NCBI RefSeq assembly: GCF_003149675.1
Contig: NZ_LWMS01000009.1
Span: 1 to 32,098, forward strand
DNA length: 32,098 nucleotides
Direction: 5' to 3'
From: Methanosphaera cuniculi
GTDB lineage: Archaea > Methanobacteriota > Methanobacteria > Methanobacteriales > Methanobacteriaceae
Below the pieces are notes generated by a model. The model was not told the origin of the DNA. It ran no database searches and was given only the letters and a program-made list of their open reading frames with translations. Made by a program: the position numbers and the translations under genes. Positions 6,748 through 15,585 of the stretch are shown here, piece after piece (the stretch's first letter is position 1; each line of letters starts with the position of its first letter).

Positions 6748-8901
6748 CTAGATTATCATAGATAAGCTTATACGATTACGTTTAAGGTCAATATCTATAA
6801 TTTTAACTTCAACAATATCATCAATTGACACAACATCCATAGGGTGTTTTATATATTGATCTTCTATTAACTCTGAGATATGAACAAGTCCATCCTGATG
6901 TACTCCAATATCTACAAATGCACCAAAATCAACCACATTACGTACAACTCCTTCAAGAACCATACCTTCTTCTAAATCTTCAATTGAGAGTATATCATCA
7001 CGAAGTTGTGGACCACTAAGTTTATCACGAGGATCACGACCAGGTTTTTTAAGTTCATCAAGAATATCTTGTAATGTCCATACACCAATACCTAGTTCTT
7101 CTGCTATTTTTTCCATATCATCAACTTTAATGTCAACTCCACCATTTTTAACATCTGATATGTCATATCCATAAATAGATAAGAGTGCAAAAACAGTATC
7201 ATATGACTCTGGATGTACACAAGTACTATCAAGTACATTATTTGCATCATATATTCTCATAAATCCAGCACATTGTTCATATGTTTTAGGTCCAATACCA
7301 TTTACATCAAGTAGTTGTTCACGACTTTTAAATGAACCATTATCCTCACGGTATGCTACAATATTTTTAGCAATCTTAGGTGATATTCCTGCTACATTTT
7401 CCATAAGAGTATGTGATGCCATATTCAGATCAACCCCTACATTATTTACACTTTTTTCAATAATACCTTTTAATGATGAGTCAAGTTTTTTAGGATTCAT
7501 ATCATGTTGATATTGTCCTACACCAATACTTTTTGGATCTATCTTTACAAGTTCAGATAGTGGATCTTCAAGACGACGTGCTATTGATATTGCACCACGT
7601 TCTGTAACATCATATTCTGGAAATTCCTCACGTGCAAGATCACTTGCTGAATATACTGATGCTCCTGATTCATTTACTATTGAATATGAAACATCTAAGT
7701 CTTTTATAATATCAACTATTACTTGTTCAGATTCTCTGGATGCTGTTCCATTACCAAGTGCTATCAGATCAATATTATATTCATAAATTAAATCTAGTAC
7801 TATATCTCGTGCTTCTTCAACTTTATTTTGAGGATCAGTTGGATATATTACAGCTGTATCTAATACTTTTCCAAATTCATCTATTACTGCTAGTTTACAT
7901 CCTGTTCTAAATGCTGGATCCCATCCTAGTATTCTATGTCCTCGTATTGGTGCTTGCATTAGTACTTGTTCAAGATTTTTCTTAAATACTTTTATTGATT
8001 TATCTTCTGAGTCACTTGTAAGTTTTGATCTTATCTCACGTTCTATAGCAGGTCCTATTAATCTTTTATATGAATCTTTCATTGCTTTTTTTAGAAACTC
8101 TTCTGTATATTTGTTATATTTAATTGATTCTGGGTTATCTGAGTAGTTTATTAGTATTTCATCTTCTAAGAAGAATTCTATATTTGGCAGCGGTGCATCT
8201 ATTGTTACTTTTAGGATTTTTTCTTTTTCACCACGGTTAATTGCAAGTACTCTGTGTTCTGGTATGTCTGTTATGTTTTCCTGGTAGTCATAATACATTT
8301 CATATTCAGATGGTACATTTTCATCTTTTGCTGTTGTTATTATTTTTCCACGTCTTAGTGTTATATCACGTATAAATCCACGATAGTATGCATTATCTGA
8401 TATCATATCTGCTATAATATCATTTGCTCCTTTAAGTGCATCTTTTATTGTTGGTACATCATCTGTTATGTATTTTTCAGCTTCTTCTTCTATTGAATGT
8501 GTAAGTGTTTGATCATATATTGTTATTGCAAGTGGTTCAAGTCCTAATTCTCGTGCTTTTGATGCTAGTGTTTTCTTTTTTGGTTTATATGGTCTGTATA
8601 GATCTTCAAGTTCTACCATTTGTAGTGTATCTTCTATTTGTAATCTGAGTTCATCTGTTAGTTTTCCTTGTTTATCTATAGAATTTAGTATGAATGATTT
8701 TCTTTCTTCTAAGTTTTTTAGATAGTCATATCTTTCATCAAGTTGACGTAGAATATCATCATCTAGTCCCCCTGTTGCTTCTTTTCTGTATCTTGCTATA
8801 AATGGTATGGTGTTATCTTCATTTATTAGTGTTATTGCAGCATTTGCTTGCCATGGCTTAATATTTAGTTCTGATGCTATTGTTTTTTCGATATCAATCA
8901 T
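6748..8901 (-). CDS. tex: Tex-family S1 RNA-binding protein
   Basis: A Tex protein (transcription accessory factor, nucleic-acid binding, related to eukaryotic Spt6). In order, numbered from the longer possible start at 8919: helical Tex N-region with IPFIARYRKEATGGLDD (38-54); YqgF/RNase-H-like domain with GWDPAFRTGCK (332-342, D334); helix-hairpin-helix pair with ISPKIAKNIVAYRE and VNGIGPKTYEQ; and a C-terminal S1 domain (about 651-721) with VDFGAFVDIGVHQDGLVH. All domains are complete, and the length is normal for the family. I place the start at the ATG at 8901, because GAGGATGA lies about 8 nt before it and the protein then begins as in bacteria (MIDIEKTIASELNI); ATGs at 8913 and 8919 are in frame but poorly spaced. 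Tex is widespread in bacteria and patchy in archaea, and the PAFRTGCK form resembles Firmicutes, suggesting acquisition from bacteria. The 5' part uses A-ending codons, the 3' part T-ending ones. Confidence 0.92.
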   Translation of the reverse strand: MIDIEKTIASELNIKPWQANAAITLINEDNTIPFIARYRKEATGGLDDDILRQLDERYDYLKNLEERKSFILNSIDKQGKLTDELRLQIEDTLQMVELEDLYRPYKPKKKTLASKARELGLEPLAITIYDQTLTHSIEEEAEKYITDDVPTIKDALKGANDIIADMISDNAYYRGFIRDITLRRGKIITTAKDENVPSEYEMYYDYQENITDIPEHRVLAINRGEKEKILKVTIDAPLPNIEFFLEDEILINYSDNPESIKYNKYTEEFLKKAMKDSYKRLIGPAIEREIRSKLTSDSEDKSIKVFKKNLEQVLMQAPIRGHRILGWDPAFRTGCKLAVIDEFGKVLDTAVIYPTDPQNKVEEARDIVLDLIYEYNIDLIALGNGTASRESEQVIVDIIKDLDVSYSIVNESGASVYSASDLAREEFPEYDVTERGAISIARRLEDPLSELVKIDPKSIGVGQYQHDMNPKKLDSSLKGIIEKSVNNVGVDLNMASHTLMENVAGISPKIAKNIVAYREDNGSFKSREQLLDVNGIGPKTYEQCAGFMRIYDANNVLDSTCVHPESYDTVFALLSIYGYDISDVKNGGVDIKVDDMEKIAEELGIGVWTLQDILDELKKPGRDPRDKLSGPQLRDDILSIEDLEEGMVLEGVVRNVVDFGAFVDIGVHQDGLVHISELIEDQYIKHPMDVVSIDDIVEVKIIDIDLKRNRISLSMII

Positions 8902-9273
8902 TGTGTTTTTCATCCTCATAATTAGTAAGTTTAATAGTTTATTAATTTTTTTAAGAAAAAGTAAAAATGTTATATTTATTTAATTTAAGAAAATTTTATT
9001 CTTTATTTACATTAGAATTATTAAATTTTTTTTATTTACTTATATTAATTTATATGTCTTCTAAATATAAATAAATTAAAAACTTATATTTATTAATTAA
9101 AATAAGAGCCTTTTATATAATAAAAAAATAAAATTACACATATAAATGATGATAAATAGTGGCTTTTATTATTTTTCATGTAATATGATAAGTAGTGTTG
9201 TATTTAAAAAAATAATTTTTCATATAAAAAAAAAAAAGAATAAAAAAAAATAGGAGAAGATTTTTTTTTGAAA
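8902..9273. other. spacer between capA-like gene and tex
   Basis: AT-rich with long homopolymers and no credible ORF. It holds the tex promoter (not localised) near the right end and a T12/T9 pair on the minus strand near the left end. An ATGATGA word near 9147 was checked as a C/D-box RNA start, but no partner D box follows. Confidence 0.45.
9226..9259 (-). terminator. C-patch/T-tract terminator of the CapA-like gene
   Basis: Read on the minus strand: CTTCTCC, then T9 (A9 at 9242-9250) and T12 (A12 at 9226-9237), 15-48 nt after the stop codon. Confidence 0.5.
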
Positions 9274-10449
9274 CTATTTTTTAGTTTCATTTGTTATATT
9301 AAATTTTATTATTCCTGTTCCATTATCTGTTATTTCTAGTTGTTCACATTGAGGATTAAGTTCTTCAAGTAATGCTCGTCCACTTGATTGATCCATATAA
9401 TGTGGTAGATAATTAATAATATCAACAGGATATATGTTTGCAGTTACATTTTCACCACGTACATCAAAATTTACAAAGTATGCTCTGTGTGTTGCAGGAT
9501 TACTTTGATCAAATATGAAGTTTCCAAGATTATAAAATATTGGTTTTCCATTATATACTTCCATTCCCTGTGTTACATGAGCATGTGAACCTACAACAGT
9601 ATCAGCTCCTGCATCTATTGCTTTGTGTGATATATCTACTTGTTTTTCATTAGGTGTTCTGCTATATTCATTTCCATAGTGTGTATATACTATTATGAAA
9701 TCTGATCCATTTTCTCGTGCTTGTTGTATTTGTTTTGGTGATTCATTATCATCCCATGCTGAATATCCAGGAGTATTATCTGTTGCTTTTGGCATAATTT
9801 CTTGTGAATATTCTGCAAAGTTTTCACTATCCATGTAGTTGAAAACTGTTATTTTATGTCCATTTTTCTCCATTACAAAAGGCTCAGTTGCTTCTGCTTT
9901 ATTGTTACCTGCTCCTATATGTGCTATGTTTTTTGAATTAAGATTTTCTATTGAATCTTGCATTCCTTCGATTCCATAGTCAAATACATGGTTGTTTGCA
10001 TTAGCTGATAGTACTGTGTAGTTTGTACCATTTATAAGATCTATGTATTCTGGACTTGCTTTTAGTGGTACATCAGGTTTAACAGCATTAGATGAGGTTG
10101 TAAATGGATTTTCTGTATTTACAATTAGAAGATCTGATGATCCTATTACATTACTTACATATCTATATGGATTTCCCTCACCAAGTACTGCTGGTGTTTT
10201 TCGTCCAAACATTACATCTCCTGTAATACTTATGGATAAATTTCCTTTATCTTCACTATTTAATGATGAAGATGTGAATGTATCATCATTATTATCTAGT
10301 GGATTTCCTACAATAACTAATAGTGCTAAGAGTATTATGATAAGAATTACTAGCATTATTAGTTTTTTTCGTAGTGAATGATTTTTCTTTTTTTGTTTAC
10401 TTTGAGATGTATGAGTGGAGTTTTTATTTAATCTAGGTTTATCACTCAT
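9274..10449 (-). CDS. membrane-anchored CapA-like metallophosphoesterase
   Basis: A 391-residue protein of the CapA (poly-gamma-glutamate capsule) family of calcineurin-like phosphoesterases. A Lys/Arg-rich cytosolic N-terminus (1-29) is followed by one membrane helix (about 30-48, LIMLVILIIILLALLVIVG), a Ser/Asn-rich linker, and the catalytic domain (about 72-365). Metal-site motifs are visible: ITGDVMFGR, VNTENPF, NANNHVFDYG, VYTHYGNEY, GSHAHVTQG and YNLGNFIFD. The domain should lie outside the membrane. CapA works with CapB/C in Bacillus polyglutamate capsule export, but neither is present here, so the substrate is unknown; action on a cell-surface polymer is inferred. It stands alone, with a weak GTGA before the ATG and its own terminator. 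Confidence 0.85.
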   Translation of the reverse strand: MSDKPRLNKNSTHTSQSKQKKKNHSLRKKLIMLVILIIILLALLVIVGNPLDNNDDTFTSSSLNSEDKGNLSISITGDVMFGRKTPAVLGEGNPYRYVSNVIGSSDLLIVNTENPFTTSSNAVKPDVPLKASPEYIDLINGTNYTVLSANANNHVFDYGIEGMQDSIENLNSKNIAHIGAGNNKAEATEPFVMEKNGHKITVFNYMDSENFAEYSQEIMPKATDNTPGYSAWDDNESPKQIQQARENGSDFIIVYTHYGNEYSRTPNEKQVDISHKAIDAGADTVVGSHAHVTQGMEVYNGKPIFYNLGNFIFDQSNPATHRAYFVNFDVRGENVTANIYPVDIINYLPHYMDQSSGRALLEELNPQCEQLEITDNGTGIIKFNITNETKK

Positions 10450-10551
10450 ATTAATTCACTATTTATTATATATGGATGGTTTTTATTTTTATAAAATATT
10501 ATTATAAAAATGAATGAGGTTTTTTTATCTTAAAAATAAAACAAGTTGTAT

Positions 10552-10577
10552 AAAAAAAAATAAATAAGTTAAGGGGG
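10552..10577 (-). terminator. C-patch/T-tract terminator of SNF transporter 1
   Basis: Read on the minus strand: CCCCC (GGGGG at 10573-10577), a 12-nt AT spacer, then T9 (A9 at 10552-10560), starting 30 nt past the stop codon. Confidence 0.5.
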
Positions 10578-10606
10578 TTAATTATTATTTTTTGTAGTTG
10601 ATCCAT

Positions 10607-12079
10607 TTAATCTAATATTTTAGGTTCATCTGATGCTGGTAGTTTTGTTAGTATTATAGGAACAAGTATGAATATTATTGTTAATATAAGTTCTATAAAC
10701 TGTGTTTCTGGTGTGTTTGATACAAATATGCCTATTACTCCTGATATCCACATGATAAGAAGTACAAATGGTAGTATGTTTTTAACAAAGAACTTCCATT
10801 TACGTCCCATGTTAATTGATGAATTACTTAGTGATGGTATGAATCTATCAAGACCATAACACCATGCCATTATAATAGTTTGTATAATTACACCAAGAAG
10901 TATACCAAATTCATTTACAAATGTATCAGTTGTTGTAAGTATATAGTTTCCTGATCCTGTTGTAAATATTAATGATATGAGAACACCAATTATACATATT
11001 ATTGTCACAGATTTTTTACGTGTAAATCCAAATTTATAACTTAAAGAACATAAGAGTGGTTCCATAAGTGATAATGCTGATGTAAGACCAGCAAAAAGTA
11101 CACATAAAAAGAATAATGGTCCAAGTATATATGCTACATCTCCCATTATATTAAATATCTCTGGGAACACAATAAACAGAAGTCCTGATCCAGATGTTGC
11201 AATATCAGATACTGCAATTCCTGAGTTAAGTGACATAAATCCTAGAATACTAAATACACCTACAGCTGTAAATATTTCAAATCCAGAATTTGAACATACA
11301 ACAATTAATGCTTTATCTATGAGTTTTTCATTACTTGGCAGATAACTTGCATATGCTATTGTAATACCAAGTCCTATTGATAATGAAAATAGTACCTGTC
11401 CAAATGCTGCAAGCCATATGTCAATGTTTGTTAGACTACTCCAGTTTGGTGTAAATAATTCACTTAGTCCTATCATTTGTCCTGGTAATGTGAGAGCATA
11501 TACTACAATTATTGCCATTATTAAAAATAGCATTGGAACAAGTACTTTTACAACACGACCAATTCCATCATTAAGATCTTTATGTGAAATAAACCATACT
11601 ATAACCCAAAATATAATAGTTATAATACTAACTGGTAATACAAATTCTAAAATACCTTTAAGATTATCTCCACCTACAATAATATTATTTGCAAAGTATG
11701 TTGCAGGAGCAACTCCCCATCCTTTAAAGAAACTTAAAAGTAAATATATGAAATCCCATGCAATAATTACCATGTAATATGTAAGAATTAAAAATACACA
11801 TACAAGTATAAACCATCCTATATATTCAAATTTAGGCTTTATTTTCTTTAAAATATTTGATATTGAATCTTTAAAATGATATCCTATCGCATATTCTAAA
11901 ATAAGAAGTGGTATTGCCATTATAATAATTGCTGTAAAATATGGTATAAAGAATGATCCTCCACCATTTGAATATACAACATAACTAAAACGCCAGATGT
12001 TTCCAAGACCAACAGCAGAACCTATCATTGCCATAATAAATGCAAATGAACTGTTCCACTTATTAGTAGCTTGTGCCAT
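10607..12079 (-). CDS. SNF/NSS-family sodium-dependent transporter 1
   Basis: A 490-residue LeuT-fold transporter of the neurotransmitter:sodium symporter (SNF) family, with 11-12 membrane helices; such prokaryotic members usually import amino acids with Na+. TM1 carries MIGSAVGLGNIWRFSYVVY (Na+ and substrate site), TM3 LTYYMVIIAWDF keeps the substrate-gating tyrosine, and the unwound TM6 reads FSLSIGLGITIAYASYL. By alignment with LeuT, the position of Phe259 is Leu here, while its two neighbours have Gln, so substrate choice probably differs. This is the third copy in transcription order. The AGGAGG lies about 17 nt before the ATG, unusually far, with no alternative start between. A 142-bp part is almost identical in DNA to the next copy. 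Confidence 0.92.
   Translation of the reverse strand: MAQATNKWNSSFAFIMAMIGSAVGLGNIWRFSYVVYSNGGGSFFIPYFTAIIIMAIPLLILEYAIGYHFKDSISNILKKIKPKFEYIGWFILVCVFLILTYYMVIIAWDFIYLLLSFFKGWGVAPATYFANNIIVGGDNLKGILEFVLPVSIITIIFWVIVWFISHKDLNDGIGRVVKVLVPMLFLIMAIIVVYALTLPGQMIGLSELFTPNWSSLTNIDIWLAAFGQVLFSLSIGLGITIAYASYLPSNEKLIDKALIVVCSNSGFEIFTAVGVFSILGFMSLNSGIAVSDIATSGSGLLFIVFPEIFNIMGDVAYILGPLFFLCVLFAGLTSALSLMEPLLCSLSYKFGFTRKKSVTIICIIGVLISLIFTTGSGNYILTTTDTFVNEFGILLGVIIQTIIMAWCYGLDRFIPSLSNSSINMGRKWKFFVKNILPFVLLIMWISGVIGIFVSNTPETQFIELILTIIFILVPIILTKLPASDEPKILD
11407..11548 (-). repeat. near-identical DNA patch shared with SNF transporter 2
   Basis: These 142 bp match 13072-13213 with only four differences that I can count, while flanking parts of the two genes differ at many wobble positions. 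It encodes TM5 and the following loop (ALTLPGQMIGLSELF region). The third copy is clearly divergent over the same stretch. Confidence 0.75.
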
Positions 12080-12219
12080 AATTTTATCTAATTTTTCCCT
12101 CCTACTAAAATTTAATCATTAATAATATTATATAGAGCTTATTAAGTATTTATTTTAAACTAATATTATAGAATAAATTATCTTATTTTATAGAAAGAAT
12201 TATTAAAAATTAGATGATT

Positions 12220-12228
12220 AAAAAAAAA
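12220..12228 (-). terminator. oligo-T tract after SNF transporter 2
   Basis: A9 on the plus strand, T9 on the minus strand, about 35 nt after the stop at 12263. No C-rich patch is obvious. Confidence 0.4.
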
Positions 12229-12262
12229 GTAGATGTAGGAATCTTTCTAATTTTAAAATTCC

Positions 12263-13756
12263 CTACATGTCAACTTGGTTATTTTCACTAGTTTTAGATG
12301 GTAGTTTTGTTAATATTACAGGTACTATTATTATAATTGCTGTTATTATAAGTTCTACCATTAATGTTAAGCCTGTTTCTGTTGCAATTAAATTTATAAT
12401 TCCCATAATCCACATGAATATTAAAACTATTGGTAGTACTATTTTAAGAATAAATATCCATTTGCTTCCTACTTTAAGTTTTGCTTTATAATTTAATTCA
12501 GGTATTAGTTTTCTTAGACCATAATACCATGAGATAATTATTGTTTGTAGTATTACACTCAATAGTATACCAAATTCATTAAGGAATTCATCAGCAATAG
12601 TTAGAAGATAATTTCCAGAACCTGTTGTAAATATAAGTGATGCTATTAGTCCTATTGCACATAAAAGTGTTAGTGTTTTTTTACGTGAATATCCAAACTT
12701 CTGAGTTATTCCATTACTTATTGGTTCAAGTAGTGAGAGTGCTGATGTAATACCAGCAAATAATACACATAAGAAGAACAATGGTCCTATAATATATGAC
12801 ATTATACCCATTGTATTAAATATTTCCGGAAATACTATAAATAGTAGTCCTGATCCTGATGTTGCAATATTAGATACTGGTATTCCTGAATTAAGTGACA
12901 TAAATCCTAGAATGCTAAATACTCCTATTGCTGTGAATACTTCAAATCCTGCATTTGCTCCTGCTACAATGAATACTTTATCTATAAGTTTACTTTTTTC
13001 AGGCAGATAACTTGCATATGTTACTGCAACTGCTTGTCCTACAGAAAGTGAAAATACTACCTGTCCAAAGGCTGCAAGCCATATGTCAATGTTTGTTAAA
13101 CTACTCCAGTTTGGTGTAAATAATTCACTTAGTCCTATCATTTGTCCTGGTAATGTGAGAGCATATACCACAATTATTGCCATTATAATAAATAGCATTG
13201 GAACAAGTACTTTAACTACACGTGAGAGTCCTTCATTTAAATCTTTATGTGATATAAACCATACAACTACCCATAGTAGTATTGTTATAAGACTAACTGG
13301 TAATACAAATTCTAAAATATTATTTAGATTATCTCCACCAACTATTATATTATTTGCAAAGTATACTGCTGGATCCATTCCCCATCCTTTAAAGAAGCTT
13401 AATATCAGATATATAAAGTCCCATCCTATTATGATCATATAATATAATAAGACCATAAATACTATGAACATTATAAACCATCCGAAAACTTCAAATTTTG
13501 GTTTTATCTTTTTTAGTATGTTTGATAATGAATCTTTAAAATGATATCCTAGCCCATACTCCATTATTAGAAATGGAATTCCAAGTATTAATATTGCTAT
13601 TATGTATGGTATGAAGAATGCTCCTCCACCATTTGTATATACAACATGACTAAATCTCCATATATTTCCTAGTCCTACAGCAGATCCAATCATAGCCATT
13701 AGAAATGCAAATGAGCTATCCCACTGATTAGATTTGCTTTGGGGTGATTTTGTCAT
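12263..13756 (-). CDS. SNF/NSS-family sodium-dependent transporter 2
   Basis: A 497-residue paralogue of its neighbours, with the same LeuT-fold layout and 11-12 helices. TM1 is MIGSAVGLGNIWRFSHVVY, TM3 has LLYYMIIIGWDF, and TM6 reads FSLSVGQAVAVTYASYL, with Gln at the position of LeuT Phe259. A polar residue there suggests a polar or charged substrate, or a changed pocket; the substrate cannot be named. The start is firm: a full GGAGGTGA lies 7 nt before the ATG. The gene has its own leader and T tract, so the three copies are probably separate transcription units. By eye it is closer to copy 1 than to copy 3 in the region 13072-13213. Confidence 0.92.
   Translation of the reverse strand: MTKSPQSKSNQWDSSFAFLMAMIGSAVGLGNIWRFSHVVYTNGGGAFFIPYIIAILILGIPFLIMEYGLGYHFKDSLSNILKKIKPKFEVFGWFIMFIVFMVLLYYMIIIGWDFIYLILSFFKGWGMDPAVYFANNIIVGGDNLNNILEFVLPVSLITILLWVVVWFISHKDLNEGLSRVVKVLVPMLFIIMAIIVVYALTLPGQMIGLSELFTPNWSSLTNIDIWLAAFGQVVFSLSVGQAVAVTYASYLPEKSKLIDKVFIVAGANAGFEVFTAIGVFSILGFMSLNSGIPVSNIATSGSGLLFIVFPEIFNTMGIMSYIIGPLFFLCVLFAGITSALSLLEPISNGITQKFGYSRKKTLTLLCAIGLIASLIFTTGSGNYLLTIADEFLNEFGILLSVILQTIIISWYYGLRKLIPELNYKAKLKVGSKWIFILKIVLPIVLIFMWIMGIINLIATETGLTLMVELIITAIIIIVPVILTKLPSKTSENNQVDM
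13072..13213 (-). repeat. near-identical DNA patch shared with SNF transporter 1
   Basis: Partner of 11407-11548, same orientation, about 97 percent identical by direct count. The two copies lie about 1.7 kb apart in direct repeat, which would allow gene conversion or deletion by recombination. Confidence 0.75.
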
Positions 13757-14085
13757 GGTTATTTCACCTCCAATAAAAAAAAGAAGGTATAAAAGAAAAA
13801 AAGAATTTCTATAAAATTTTAATATTATCTTAATTGACTAATAAAATATTTTTCTTATTTTAAATTCTTTAAATTTAACTTCTCCACTCTTTTTTTACTA
13901 TATTTTTTTTAAGCGTTTATTATATTAGTTTAATATTAATATATAATAGCTTTCTTAGAAAAATAAGATTTATCTATATTACTTGAAAAAAAGAACCATT
14001 TAGATAGAATATGATATTTTGAAAAATTAGATAAAAAAAAGGAATAAAAAAAGGAAAGAATTAATCTTTCTTTTATTAAATTGTA
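13757..14085. other. spacer between SNF transporters 2 and 3
   Basis: A 329-bp AT-rich spacer without ORFs. It holds the terminator of copy 3 (14033-14058) and the leader and promoter of copy 2. A plus-strand TCTCCACTC plus T8 word (13881-13897) matches the C-patch/T-tract pattern, but no plus-strand gene precedes it. Confidence 0.45.
14033..14058 (-). terminator. T-tract terminator of SNF transporter 3
   Basis: Read on the minus strand: CTTTCC, T7 (A7 at 14046-14052), ATTCC, T8 (A8 at 14033-14040), starting about 28 nt past the stop codon. Confidence 0.5.
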
Positions 14086-15585
14086 TTAGTTATGATAATT
14101 TTCATCTACAACTACTTTTTGTGGTAGATATGAAAGTATCACAGGAACTGCTATGAATATTACTGTTATAATAAACTCTATCATTAGTGTTGTAGTTGAT
14201 TCTGACATGAATAAATCAACAATACCAATAATCCACATTATAGATAATAAAATTGGTAGTACTACTTTAAGTACAAATATCCATTTTTTTCCCACTTTAA
14301 TAGATGTATTATTATTAAGAACTGGTAATAGTTTTTCAAGTCCATAATACCATCCAAATATTATAGCTTGAAGAACAACTCCAAGTAATATACCAAACTG
14401 ATTGATGTATTCATCAGCAACTGTTAATATATAATTTCCAGATCCAGTAGTATATATGAGTGATATAAGTAATCCTATAATACATAATACTGATACTGTC
14501 TTTTTACGACTCCATCCAAACTTCATACTTATTGAATTGCTCATAGGTTCAATAAATGCAAGTGCTGATGTAACACCAGCAAATAGCACACATAAAAAGA
14601 ACAGTGGTCCTATAATATATGATACACTACCCATTGTATTAAATATCTCTGGAAATACTATAAATAAAAGTCCTGATCCTGATGTTGCAAGTTCATTTAC
14701 TGGAATTGCAGTTGAAAATGTCATAAATCCAAGAATACTAAATACACCAAGTGATGTAAATATTTCAAATCCTGAATTTGATGCAGCTACAATAAGTACA
14801 TTATCTGTAAGTTTTGTCTTATTAGGCAGATAACTTGCATATGTTACAGCTATTGCTTGTCCCATTGATAATGAGAAAACAATTTGTCCAAATGCTGCAA
14901 GCCAGATATCAACATTTAAAAGTGCTGACCAGTCAGGATTAAAAAGTGATGTTAATCCAATCATATGTCCTGGTAAGGTAAGTGCATATACTACAATTAT
15001 TGCCATTACAACAAATAATAGTGGTATAAGAACTTTTACAACACGTGAAACTCCATCATTTAGGTTTTTATGTGAAATAAACCATAATACCGCCCATATT
15101 ATTATTGTTACAAAAGTAACTGGCATAACTAGTGTGAAAAGATTTGATAAATCATTTCCTCCAACAACAATATTGTTATTAAAATACATGTTAGGATCAC
15201 TACCCCAACCTTTAAAGAAACTTAAAATCAGATATATTAAATCCCATCCCATAATAACAACATAGTATGTTAAAACTAGAAATACAAGAAATGCTGCAAA
15301 CCATCCTACAACTTCAAATTGTGGCTTAACTTTCCTAAGAATATTAGAAAGTGAGTCTTTAAACTTATATCCAAGACCATATTCCATTATAAGAAATGGA
15401 ATACCCATAAGAAATATTGCAGTAAAATATGGTATGAAGAATGCTCCTCCACCATTTGAATATACAACATAACTAAAACGCCAAATGTTTCCAAGTCCAA
15501 CAGCAGCTCCGATCATTGCCATGAGAAATGCAAATGAACTATCCCATTTACTTTCATGGACAACTTTTTCAGATGCTTTTGTCAA
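14086..15585 (-). CDS. SNF/NSS-family sodium-dependent transporter 3
   Basis: A 499-residue LeuT-fold transporter, first of the three in transcription order. TM1 is MIGAAVGLGNIWRFSYVVY (Ala where the others have Ser), TM3 LTYYVVIMGWDL, TM6 FSLSMGQAIAVTYASYL with Gln at the LeuT Phe259 position. I place the start at the TTG at 15585: AGGAGG at 15592-15597 lies 6 nt upstream, and the protein then begins MTKASEKVVHESKWDSS, matching the N-termini of the other copies. A longer in-frame reading from 15645 adds 20 residues (Tyr/Phe-rich) that run through the ribosome-binding site and are rejected. It is divergent from gltX. Confidence 0.92.
   Translation of the reverse strand: MTKASEKVVHESKWDSSFAFLMAMIGAAVGLGNIWRFSYVVYSNGGGAFFIPYFTAIFLMGIPFLIMEYGLGYKFKDSLSNILRKVKPQFEVVGWFAAFLVFLVLTYYVVIMGWDLIYLILSFFKGWGSDPNMYFNNNIVVGGNDLSNLFTLVMPVTFVTIIIWAVLWFISHKNLNDGVSRVVKVLIPLLFVVMAIIVVYALTLPGHMIGLTSLFNPDWSALLNVDIWLAAFGQIVFSLSMGQAIAVTYASYLPNKTKLTDNVLIVAASNSGFEIFTSLGVFSILGFMTFSTAIPVNELATSGSGLLFIVFPEIFNTMGSVSYIIGPLFFLCVLFAGVTSALAFIEPMSNSISMKFGWSRKKTVSVLCIIGLLISLIYTTGSGNYILTVADEYINQFGILLGVVLQAIIFGWYYGLEKLLPVLNNNTSIKVGKKWIFVLKVVLPILLSIMWIIGIVDLFMSESTTTLMIEFIITVIFIAVPVILSYLPQKVVVDENYHN

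Noticed and set aside
8902-8919. Extra six N-terminal residues of Tex
   Set aside because: The ATGs at 8919 and 8913 lack a properly spaced ribosome-binding site, whereas GAGGATGA fits the ATG at 8901.
9147-9153. ATGATGA as C box of a C/D guide RNA
   Set aside because: No CTGA D box follows at a suitable distance; a similar word at 17643-17650 (minus strand) also lacks a partner.
13881-13897. Plus-strand C-patch/T8 word as a terminator
   Set aside because: No plus-strand gene lies upstream; it may be chance.
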